Positions 34,517-41,644 of a stretch of 64,000 bases of DNA are shown here, one piece after another. Source of the DNA: RHKX01 sp046330285 (GTDB taxonomy: Bacteria > Actinomycetota > Thermoleophilia > Solirubrobacterales > 70-9); assembly GCA_046330285.1 (NCBI GenBank), contig JAXLSX010000001.1:1-64000 (forward strand), read 5' to 3'. The translations under genes were made by a program, and so were the position numbers. The number at the start of each line of letters is the position of its first letter. Position 1 is the first letter of the stretch. Below the pieces are notes generated by a model. That model made no database searches. It saw nothing but the letters and a program-made list of their open reading frames with translations, and was not told where the DNA came from.

Positions 34517-35172
34517 GCGCGCCGCGCCCCGAGGACGTCTCACTGATCGTGATCGCCAAGGCACCGCTCCCCGGATTCGCCAAGACCCGGCTGATCCCCG
34601 ACCTCGGTGCCGACGGGGCTTCCCGGGTAGCCGCGGCATCCCTCGCCGACACCCTCTGGGCGGTCGCGGAGGCGAAGGCGGCGCGCCGCATCCTCGTCCT
34701 CGACGGCGAGGCCGACGGCGCCGACTGGCTACCCGAGGCCGACGGGCGTCCCTTCGAGGTCCTGCCCCAGCGCGAGGGCGGGCTCGGCGAGCGTCTCGCC
34801 GGGGCCTTCGCCGACTCGGCCGCGGCGCCGGCGCTGCTCGTCGGCATGGACACTCCCCAGATCACCGCGCCGCTGCTCGAGGACGCTTGCGCCCAGCTCT
34901 GCGCCGACGACGTCGATGCCGTCCTCGGGCCCGCGTCCGACGGTGGCTACTGGGCGATCGGCTTTCGTGGTCCCGCCCCGTCCGCCTTCGCCGGCGTCCC
35001 GATGAGCGCCGACGACACCGTCGAGCATCAGCGCGAACGCCTCAGCGAGCTCGGGCTCAGGGTGAAGGAGCTCGAGCAGCTCCGCGACATCGACACGGTC
35101 GACGACGCGCGCGCCGTCGCCGCGGTCGTGCCCTGGACCCGGATGGCGGCGGCCCTGCGGGAGGCGACGTGA
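34513..35172 (+). CDS. TIGR04282/DUF2064 family glycosyltransferase-like protein
   Basis: A 219-residue nucleotidyl/glycosyl-transferase-fold protein. It begins LIVIAKAPLPGFAKTRLIPDLG, the family signature, and has PALLVGMDTPQITAPLLEDA and DAVLGPASDGGYWAIGFR, where Asp residues bind metal and donor. The family is often found next to GT2 proteins, and one branch is linked to arsenosugar synthesis; there is no radical-SAM partner here, so that role is not supported. The ATG at 34513 overlaps the GT2 stop. Confidence 0.87.
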   Translation: MSAPRPEDVSLIVIAKAPLPGFAKTRLIPDLGADGASRVAAASLADTLWAVAEAKAARRILVLDGEADGADWLPEADGRPFEVLPQREGGLGERLAGAFADSAAAPALLVGMDTPQITAPLLEDACAQLCADDVDAVLGPASDGGYWAIGFRGPAPSAFAGVPMSADDTVEHQRERLSELGLRVKELEQLRDIDTVDDARAVAAVVPWTRMAAALREAT

Positions 35173-36185
35173 GGTCGCCGGGCGCAGTCGCCGCCCTCCT
35201 CGTCGCCGGGTTGCTGGCCGCCGGCTGCGGGTCGTCGGACGAGAACCCGCCACCGGCCGAGCCGGCCACTTCCCCACCGCTGACCGAACGACCCGCCGGG
35301 CAGGTCCGGCGGGTCGGCTCGGAGGCCGAGGGAGTCGTCGCCGACCCGGTCAGCGGCCTCGCCGCCGTCTCCTTCCGAGACCCGAACCGGATCGAGCTGA
35401 TCGACGTCGCCACCGGGCGAACCGTGAAGCGGATCCCGACCGGGGACCCGGCCCGCCACCTCTCGCTCGCCGAGCCCGGGGGGCCGGTCCTCGCTCCGAT
35501 CGAGTACCGCGACGAGCTCCTGCGGATCGAGTTGCCCTCCGGCCGAACATCGAGCGTCGCCGTCGGCGACTTTCCCCATGACGCGGCCGAGGCCGCCGAC
35601 GGACGGGTCTTCGTCAGCGACGAGGGCGGCGACACGATCAGCGTCGTCGAGGGCGACCGGGTCGCGATCGCACTCCCCTCCCCCGAGCAGCCGGGCGGGA
35701 TCGCCGTTGCCGGCGACACCGTGGCGGTGGTCGCGGTAGCCGCGCGCGAGATCGCCTTCATCGACGCCACGACCCTGAAGCGGACCGCGACCGTCGAGGG
35801 CGGCGCCGGCCCGAGCCACGTCGTCGCCGGGCCCGACGACGGAACCGGCCGCTTCTACGTCGCCGACACCGGCGGCGACGCGGTCCTCGTCTACGAGGGC
35901 GGCGACGAACCACGCCTGCTCGACCGGACCAATGTTCCCGGCAGCCCGTACGGAATCGCCGTCGACGACCGGCGCGGACACCTCTGGGTGACCCAAACGG
36001 CGCGCAACCGCGTAGTCGAGATGGAGGTGACCGATATCGCCCCGAAGATCGTCGCGACCTACCCGACCGTCAGGCAGCCGAACAGCGTCGCCGTCGACGA
36101 GCGGAGCGGCCGCGTGATCGTCGTCGGTCGGGACTCCGGCGACGTCCAGATCTTCGATCCCGAACGGGCGAACGCGGAGCCGTGA
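35169..36185 (+). CDS. YncE-like beta-propeller lipoprotein
   Basis: A 338-residue exported protein. GTG 35169 overlaps the previous stop (GTGA) and gives a signal peptide ending in the lipobox LLAAGCGSS. The mature part contains six or seven repeats of about 42 residues with D-x-A/T-G and V-x-V-I-D motifs, for example IELIDVATGRTVKRIPTG, ISVVEGDRVAIALPSPEQPG and NSVAVDERSGRVIVVGR. These are typical of seven-bladed YVTN/YncE propellers. A protein-protein or redox-partner scaffold role outside the membrane is likely given the Mo-enzyme that follows. Confidence 0.83.
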   Translation: MRSPGAVAALLVAGLLAAGCGSSDENPPPAEPATSPPLTERPAGQVRRVGSEAEGVVADPVSGLAAVSFRDPNRIELIDVATGRTVKRIPTGDPARHLSLAEPGGPVLAPIEYRDELLRIELPSGRTSSVAVGDFPHDAAEAADGRVFVSDEGGDTISVVEGDRVAIALPSPEQPGGIAVAGDTVAVVAVAAREIAFIDATTLKRTATVEGGAGPSHVVAGPDDGTGRFYVADTGGDAVLVYEGGDEPRLLDRTNVPGSPYGIAVDDRRGHLWVTQTARNRVVEMEVTDIAPKIVATYPTVRQPNSVAVDERSGRVIVVGRDSGDVQIFDPERANAEP

Positions 36186-37513
36186 GCCGGCTCGACCGCC
36201 TCGGTGACCGAGTCGCGGAAGCGGAGGAGTCACGGACGCCGCCGAACCCGCCGATCCCGGACGCCGGACCGTTCCGGCGCGGCTTCTGGCGCAGTCCCCT
36301 GCGCGGGCAGTGGCTGACGTCGTTCCTCGGCTCGACGCTGCTGCCGCTCGTGATCGTCGCGGCGCTGACCGGTTTCCTCTCGCACGCCGCCTACAACCCG
36401 GGGCTGGGCGCCAACGACGTCAGCGGCGGGTTCGAGGTCGACCTCTACTTCTTCGATTGGCCCACCTCGCCCGCCTGGCTCTACTCGCTGACGCAGTCGC
36501 TGCACGTGATCGCCGGCTTCGCTGCGATCCCGATCCTCCTCGCAAAGCTCTGGTCGGTCATCCCGAAGCTGTTCGAGCGACCCGCCACGCGCTCGATCGC
36601 ACACGCGCTCGAGCGGCTCAGCCTGCTGACCCTCGTCGGCTCGGCGCTGTTCCTTTTCGTCTCCGGCGTCATCAACGTCCAGTACTGGCTGCCGTTCGGC
36701 TTCTCGTTCGTCCCGGCCCACTACTACGCGGCGCTGATCTTCGTCGCCGCGCTGGCCCTGCACCTCGTCCTCAAGCTGCCGATCGTCGCCCGCACGTTTC
36801 GCCGCGACGGGGTCTTCCGGCCGCTCGGCGAGGGGATCGAGCGCATGCGCGTCGCCGATCCGGACGTCGACGACCTCGCCCCCGTCGAGCCGGCGGCGCC
36901 GACGATCTCGCGACGGGGGATGCTCGGCGCCGTCGGGGCCGGATCGCTGGGCCTGCTCGTCATGACCGCGGGGTCCAACCTGCTCTCGCCGCTGCGTGAC
37001 ATCGCGCTGCTCTCGCCGCGGGGACAGAGCTACGGCGACGGCCCGAACGACTTCCAGGTCAACAAGACCGCGGCGCTCGCCGGGATCAACCCGGCGAAGA
37101 CCGGATCGTCCTGGCGGCTCACGCTGACCGGCGCCGGCCGCGACGTCAGCCTGACCCGGGCCGACCTGCTGTCGATGCCCCAGCACGGCGAGCGGCTGCC
37201 GATCGCCTGCGTCGAGGGCTGGACGACCTGGCAGGACTGGGAGGGCGTCCGCCTCGCCGACCTGGCGGCGCTCGCCGGCGTCGATTCCGGGAGCGACGCC
37301 GAGGTCCTCGTCGAGTCGCTGCAGGAGGGCGGCGCCTTCTCGCAGGCGACGCTCGCCGCGAACCAGATCTTCGACCCGCAATCGCTGCTCGCGCTGCGGG
37401 TCAACGGCGTCGACCTCTCCCCCGACCACGGCTATCCGGCGCGGGTCATCGTCCCGGCGCTGCCCGGAGTCCACAACACGAAGTGGGTCAAGCGGATGAC
37501 CTTCAGCGCCTGA
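36182..37513 (+). CDS. Membrane molybdopterin oxidoreductase with b-type cytochrome-like helices
   Basis: A 443-residue fusion. Residues about 45-205 hold four membrane helices with His residues (LTQSLHVIAGF, ALALHLVLKL) placed like haem-b ligands of small membrane cytochromes. A further helix with a twin Arg (ISRRGMLGAVGAGSLGLLVMTAG) precedes an outside domain of the sulfite-oxidase Mo-cofactor type: LPIACVEGWTTWQDWEGVRL contains the Mo-ligand Cys343, and PDHGYPARVIVPALPGVHNTKWVKRM ends the domain. Electrons would pass between an external substrate and the membrane. GTGA coupling links it to the propeller gene. Confidence 0.88.
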   Translation: MSRLDRLGDRVAEAEESRTPPNPPIPDAGPFRRGFWRSPLRGQWLTSFLGSTLLPLVIVAALTGFLSHAAYNPGLGANDVSGGFEVDLYFFDWPTSPAWLYSLTQSLHVIAGFAAIPILLAKLWSVIPKLFERPATRSIAHALERLSLLTLVGSALFLFVSGVINVQYWLPFGFSFVPAHYYAALIFVAALALHLVLKLPIVARTFRRDGVFRPLGEGIERMRVADPDVDDLAPVEPAAPTISRRGMLGAVGAGSLGLLVMTAGSNLLSPLRDIALLSPRGQSYGDGPNDFQVNKTAALAGINPAKTGSSWRLTLTGAGRDVSLTRADLLSMPQHGERLPIACVEGWTTWQDWEGVRLADLAALAGVDSGSDAEVLVESLQEGGAFSQATLAANQIFDPQSLLALRVNGVDLSPDHGYPARVIVPALPGVHNTKWVKRMTFSA

Positions 37514-38136
37514 TGAGCGAGCGCTTCCGATACGAGTACGGGGCCCAGCCGCTGCACCTGATCGCGGTGGTCGCCAGCCTCCTGCTCTGTGGCTACGCGC
37601 TGCTTCGCGTTGGCGGGATCCCGGGGGGCGGCCGGGTGCTGATCTGGCTCGTCGCCGCGGCGCTGCTGCACGACCTCGTCGCGCTACCGCTGTACAGCGG
37701 CCTCTTCCGGCTGACCCACGGCGCCGCGGAGCGGGCGATCCCCGACCGGGCGGCGATGGTCGCGGCGCTGAACCACGTCCGGGTGCCGGCCGCCCTTTCG
37801 CTGCTGCTGCTCGTCGTCTACGCGCCGCTGATCCTCCGGATCGACCCCTCCCACTACGAGGAGACGACCGGGCTCGGAGTCGACGGCTACCTGGGCAAGT
37901 GGCTGCTGATCAGCGCCGCCCTCTTCCTCGCCTCCGGCATCGCCTACGCGATCCGGCTCCGTCGCGGCGCCGGCCCGGCGCCGGAAGGACCGCCGCCGAT
38001 CGCGCAGGCCGGCGAGGACCGGCCGGTGGGAGGGCTGCTCGCCGCCGCCGGTTGGCTCGTGGTCGCGCTCGCCGGCCTCGCCACGGCCTGGGTCATCGCC
38101 ACGGTCGTCGTCGGCCTGGTCACGAACGGCCTCTGA
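37513..38136 (+). CDS. Membrane protein of unknown function coupled to the Mo-oxidoreductase
   Basis: A 207-residue protein with five predicted membrane segments (LIAVVASLLLCGYALL, VLIWLVAAALLHDLVALPLY, PAALSLLLLVVYAPLILR, LLISAALFLASGIAYAIRL, WLVVALAGLATAWVIATVV). Its ATG overlaps the preceding stop by one base (TGATG), so it is the last coupled gene of the operon. His and Asp in HDLVALP could take part in electron or ion transfer. No family was recognised. Confidence 0.75.
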   Translation: MSERFRYEYGAQPLHLIAVVASLLLCGYALLRVGGIPGGGRVLIWLVAAALLHDLVALPLYSGLFRLTHGAAERAIPDRAAMVAALNHVRVPAALSLLLLVVYAPLILRIDPSHYEETTGLGVDGYLGKWLLISAALFLASGIAYAIRLRRGAGPAPEGPPPIAQAGEDRPVGGLLAAAGWLVVALAGLATAWVIATVVVGLVTNGL

Positions 38137-38215
38137 CCCAGGCCCGTGCCGCGATCGGCACGAAGGCGGCACGGACGTCACCCACGCGTACGGCGCCGGC
38201 GCGTAGCTTCGCCGC

Positions 38216-38863
38216 ATGGACAGCGAGAGCCGCGGGGAATGGGGATCGGCGAGCGTCGAGCACGCGGCGCTGGTCCTGCTCGCCGCGCTCGTGGCCTGTG
38301 CGGTCGTCGCGGTGGTCGCGATCGGCCCCGGCAAGAACGACGGCTCACTCGCCGCGGCGATCGCCTTCAAGCAGCGCTGCGCCGTCCGCTACCCGGAACC
38401 GTGCTGGCAGGACCCGCTGACCGAGGCCTACGGCCGCGAGCTCGCCGGCGCGATCAGGGCGCTGGCGCCGCCGCCCGAGTCGCGCCTCGGACCGGATGGG
38501 CAGTCGATCGTCGGTGTCGACTACCGCCGTTGCCGGCAGGCGAGCTGCGCGATCGCGGCGAGCGACCGTCTGACCACGGCGAACCGGCGCACGACGGCGT
38601 TCACTTCGGTCCGCGACGACCGCCGCTCAGCCGGGTCGGTGACGATCGACTACTGGATCTACCGCCCGACGATCGGCTGGGAGCGAGTCAGCCGGACCGT
38701 GGACGCCGGCGAGGTCGACGCCTATGCGAAGACGCCTCTCCCCGACTCCGCCGACCCGGCGCTCGTCCCGCTCGAGACGCTGCTCGGCCGCGACGATGCA
38801 GCCTTCCGCGCCGGCGAGGAGCCGCCCTGGCGGAACCGGATCGAGAGCCGCTGGGGACGGTGA
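38216..38863 (+). CDS. Single-helix exported protein with pilin-like N-terminus
   Basis: A 215-residue protein. The start MDSESRGEWGSASVEHAALV followed by LLAALVACAVVAVVAI resembles the class III prepilin signals of Flp/TadE proteins (a G-S-A-S-V-E type cleavage site, then one hydrophobic helix). The outer part has four Cys (QRCAVRYPEPCW and RRCRQASCAI) that could form two disulfides. No tad or pil genes lie nearby. The ATG at 38216 is the natural start. Function unknown. Confidence 0.65.
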   Translation: MDSESRGEWGSASVEHAALVLLAALVACAVVAVVAIGPGKNDGSLAAAIAFKQRCAVRYPEPCWQDPLTEAYGRELAGAIRALAPPPESRLGPDGQSIVGVDYRRCRQASCAIAASDRLTTANRRTTAFTSVRDDRRSAGSVTIDYWIYRPTIGWERVSRTVDAGEVDAYAKTPLPDSADPALVPLETLLGRDDAAFRAGEEPPWRNRIESRWGR

Positions 38864-38970
38864 CCGGCAGGGACCCGGCTCCCGATTCCGGACGATGGCC
38901 GATAATGCTCCCCGCGGGCGAGGGACCCGCCCCGGTTTTCCCGGGATCACCACCACGCCAGGGAGTCGAC

Positions 38971-39861
38971 TTGAGAAGAGTCATCGCGATGGTCGCTGCG
39001 GCGATCATCCTCACCGTCGCCGCCGCGCCCGGGGCGGGCGCCGCCGTCAAGAACGGGCCGATTCTGTTCACGGATTACAACTCGATCTACCGGATGAAGC
39101 CGGACGGCACCGGGATCAAGCGAGTCGTGAAGAAGTCCGCATGGGGGATCGACGTCGCGCCCGACGGCAAGCGGATGGCGTTCGCTCACGACGGCCTCTT
39201 CCTGACGACGGTCAACGGCGGCAAGGTCAAGAACCTGCTCAGCCGCTATTCGACCGTCGCCAAGTTCGCCGGGGTCGACTGGGTGTCCTGGGCTCCGAAC
39301 GGCAAGAGTCTCGCCTTCTCGGGCGAGAACGACGGCCGCATCTACACGATCAAGTCGAACGGCAAGGGGCTGAAGTACCTGCTCGGCAAGAACCGGACGG
39401 GTCTCAGCCACCCGGTCTACTCACCCAACGGCCGCGAGATCGCGTTCCTCGACGCCTGGAACGACTCGTCGCTGATGGCGGTCAATGTGAAGACCGGGAA
39501 ACAGCGGACGATCTACCACGGCGGGGGCACGGCGGGCACGCCAACCGACTTCGACTGGCACCCGAGCGGCTCCCGGTTGGCCTTCTACGCGCCGTATCGC
39601 AACTGGATGATCGACAGCGACGGCTCCGACCTGCGCGAGATCTCGCCGGGCTCGGCCTTCGTCTCCTACGAGAACCTCGTCTTCTCCCCCGACGGCACCC
39701 GGCTGGTCGGGCGTTCGGTCGCACCGGGCGGATCGACGAGCGAGCTCTGGATGATGGACGGGACCTACGGCGCCGGACCCGGCGGCTTCGCCGACCCGAT
39801 CACCGACGGGTTCGCCGGAAGCGCGTTCGAGCCCGAGTGGGCGCCCGCGCCGCGCCCTTGA
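38971..39861 (+). CDS. Exported TolB/WD40-like beta-propeller protein
   Basis: A 296-residue secreted protein. TTG 38971, with AGGGAG six bases before it, gives a signal peptide (MRRVIAMVAAAIILTVAAAP, GAGAA cleavage). The mature part repeats the PD40 motif: DVAPDGKRMAFAHDG, SWAPNGKSLAFSGEND, VYSPNGREIAFLDAWN, WHPSGSRLAFYAPY and VFSPDGTRLVGRS, which indicates a six-bladed TolB-type propeller. No Tol-Pal system is expected in this kind of organism; a binding role at the cell surface is likely. Confidence 0.85.
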   Translation: MRRVIAMVAAAIILTVAAAPGAGAAVKNGPILFTDYNSIYRMKPDGTGIKRVVKKSAWGIDVAPDGKRMAFAHDGLFLTTVNGGKVKNLLSRYSTVAKFAGVDWVSWAPNGKSLAFSGENDGRIYTIKSNGKGLKYLLGKNRTGLSHPVYSPNGREIAFLDAWNDSSLMAVNVKTGKQRTIYHGGGTAGTPTDFDWHPSGSRLAFYAPYRNWMIDSDGSDLREISPGSAFVSYENLVFSPDGTRLVGRSVAPGGSTSELWMMDGTYGAGPGGFADPITDGFAGSAFEPEWAPAPRP

Positions 39862-39887
39862 CCCGATAGGCGAATAGCATCGCCGCG

Positions 39888-40382
39888 ATGGCGGCGTACG
39901 ACCCGGAGCTGTGGAGCGACTTCTTCGTCGCCACCGCCGGCGCGGCGGCGGCGCTGACGGGGCTACTGTTCGTCGCCGTCTCGATCAACCTCGATCGGAT
40001 CCTCAGCTTCCGTGGACTGCCCAGCCGGGCCCTGGCGACGCTCGTCCTCCTGCTCGAGGTGACGATCGTGTCGATCTTCGCGCTCGCGCCCGGGCAGTCG
40101 ACGACGGCGATCGGCATCGAGGTCCTGCTCGTCGGCGGCCTCGCGACGCTGATCGTGCTCCGGCAGTTCGCCGCCGCCTACGACCCCGAGCACCAGACCC
40201 GGGGTCAGCTGACCCAGCACATGGCGCTCGGCGCGCTCGGCGTGATCCCGTTCGTGATCGCCGGCCTCAGCCTGGTGGCGGAGACCGGCGGGGGCTTCTA
40301 CTGGGTCCTGGCCGGAGTCGTCGGGGCGATCGTCGCCGGCGTGGCCAACGCCTGGGTCCTGCTGGTCGAGATCCTCCGCTGA
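39888..40382 (+). CDS. Four-helix membrane protein of unknown function
   Basis: A 164-residue protein. FFVATAGAAAALTGLLFVAVSIN is the first helix and its N-terminal text (YDPELWSDFFVATAGAAAAL) recurs in uncharacterised actinobacterial membrane proteins. Three more hydrophobic segments follow (LVLLLEVTIVSIFALAP, GVIPFVIAGLSLVA, FYWVLAGVVGAIVAGVANAW). It ends at a hairpin shared with the convergent amphi-Trp gene. No role can be assigned. Confidence 0.75.
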   Translation: MAAYDPELWSDFFVATAGAAAALTGLLFVAVSINLDRILSFRGLPSRALATLVLLLEVTIVSIFALAPGQSTTAIGIEVLLVGGLATLIVLRQFAAAYDPEHQTRGQLTQHMALGALGVIPFVIAGLSLVAETGGGFYWVLAGVVGAIVAGVANAWVLLVEILR

Positions 40383-40387
40383 GCCGT

Positions 40388-40411
40388 GACCGCCGAGTGA
40401 GGTCGGCGGTT
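40388..40411. terminator. Bidirectional hairpin between convergent genes
   Basis: ACCGCCGA (40389-40396) pairs perfectly with TCGGCGGT (40403-40410) around a 6-nt loop, with a flanking G-T wobble. It occupies the 33-bp gap between two convergent stop codons. There is no U tract, as is common in GC-rich actinobacteria. Confidence 0.55.
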
Positions 40412-40415
40412 CAGA

Positions 40416-40634
40416 TCACCACTTGAGCTCGATCTCGAGCTCGCGCTCGTCGGACTCGACTTCGACCTCGAGCTTGAAGTGGACCTCGTCGGGCACCTTG
40501 ACGACGATTCTGGTCCCGGCGCGTTCGAGCTCGATCTCGTTGTTGCGCGCGAGCATGTCGGCGATCGCGTGCATCCGCGCGGCGGCCTCCTCGCGACTCA
40601 GGGTCTCCTTCTGCTCGATCTCGAGAATGTCCAT
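40416..40634 (-). CDS. Amphi-Trp domain protein
   Basis: A 72-residue protein with the layout of the amphi-Trp family: MDILEIEQKETLSREEAAAR, then alternating charged and hydrophobic strands (ELERAGTRIVVKVPDEVHFK, LEVEVESDERELEIELKW) that end in Trp. GGAGGAGC precedes the ATG at 40634 and favours it over longer starts. Function of the family is unknown. Confidence 0.85.
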   Translation of the reverse strand: MDILEIEQKETLSREEAAARMHAIADMLARNNEIELERAGTRIVVKVPDEVHFKLEVEVESDERELEIELKW

Positions 40635-40683
40635 TTCGCTCCTCCGTTCGGCCTGCCGTGGGTTCCCGCCCAAGGTCACCTGC

Positions 40684-41604
40684 TCACCAGAGCGCGTCCT
40701 GGTGCTCCATCGCGCCGATTCCTTCGGCGAGGTCGATGCCGTCCAGAGAGCCGCTGAAGCGGCCGAACGGCTGCCGATAGCTGTACTTGACCACCAGCCG
40801 GTTCTCCTCGGCCCGGCGCTCGGCGTCGGCCTCGAACCCGAGCCGGGATCCGTTGCCGAAGTCGACCGCGTCGAGTCCGTCGAAGCTGACCGGACCCGGC
40901 TCGCGCGCCTCCTCCTCGCCGTCCACCCAGATCGCGCGCTCGCTCCCGCTCGCGGGATCGTTCACGCCCTCGACCAGGTTCCAGGCGACGTGGCGTCCGT
41001 CGGTACTCGTGCCGACGCCCGCCGACCAGTTCCAGACCGTGTGCCGCGGGTGATACCCCGCGGACTCGTCCTCGATCCCGCGCAGCGACTCGCGGATCCG
41101 CCCGCGCTCCCCGAGGTCGAGGTCGAGCTCGATCCAGGAGGGCCGCTTGCGCGTCCAGACGTAACCGCCGGCGCCGTTCGGGCAGACCGACTCGGCCCAG
41201 ACACCGCAGTCGGCGAACGACAGCTTTGCGGTTGCCTCGCGGGCGTCGATCTTCGTCCGCAGGCTGTCGCCTGCCGAGCCGAGATCCCAGACCTCATGGC
41301 CGCCGCCGCGCTCGGTCCAGACCTCGCCACGCTCGGCGGGCAGGAGCATCTTCGTGTTCTCGATCACCTCGCCGCTCTCGCGATCGAGGACCGCCCAGAA
41401 GGTCTGCCCGAGCGGGCCGATCCTGACGTTCGCCGCGCACAGCATCACCCGCTCCCCGAAGGCACCGACGTAACGCCAGCGCTTCCGCCACGTGCCGGCG
41501 AACCGCATCGGGAGCTTCCCGGGCGGCAGCGGCAGCTCCGGGCGGGCCTCGCCGGGCCCTCGCCAGGGCAACGAGGCGAGTGCGTCTGTGCGGTCCTTGG
41601 CCAC
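40684..41604 (-). CDS. DUF2804 family protein
   Basis: A 306-residue protein with DUF2804 landmarks: WRYVGAFGERVMLCAANVRIG near the start, HTVWNWSAGVGTSTDGRHVAWNLVEGVND in the centre, and the closing GIGAMEHQDALW. The many Trp and paired beta strands suggest a lipocalin-like or carbohydrate-processing-type beta fold. It has no signal peptide, so a cytoplasmic location is likely. It is followed closely by the amphi-Trp gene. No biochemical function is established. Confidence 0.82.
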   Translation of the reverse strand: MAKDRTDALASLPWRGPGEARPELPLPPGKLPMRFAGTWRKRWRYVGAFGERVMLCAANVRIGPLGQTFWAVLDRESGEVIENTKMLLPAERGEVWTERGGGHEVWDLGSAGDSLRTKIDAREATAKLSFADCGVWAESVCPNGAGGYVWTRKRPSWIELDLDLGERGRIRESLRGIEDESAGYHPRHTVWNWSAGVGTSTDGRHVAWNLVEGVNDPASGSERAIWVDGEEEAREPGPVSFDGLDAVDFGNGSRLGFEADAERRAEENRLVVKYSYRQPFGRFSGSLDGIDLAEGIGAMEHQDALW

Positions 41605-41644
41605 GGACGAACCCTAGTCGTCGCGCGGCGCCGGCCGACGCCGG

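Noticed and set aside
33872..35172. Arsenosugar biosynthesis pair
   Set aside because: TIGR04282 proteins can belong to such clusters, but no radical-SAM ArsS or ArsM-type gene is present here.
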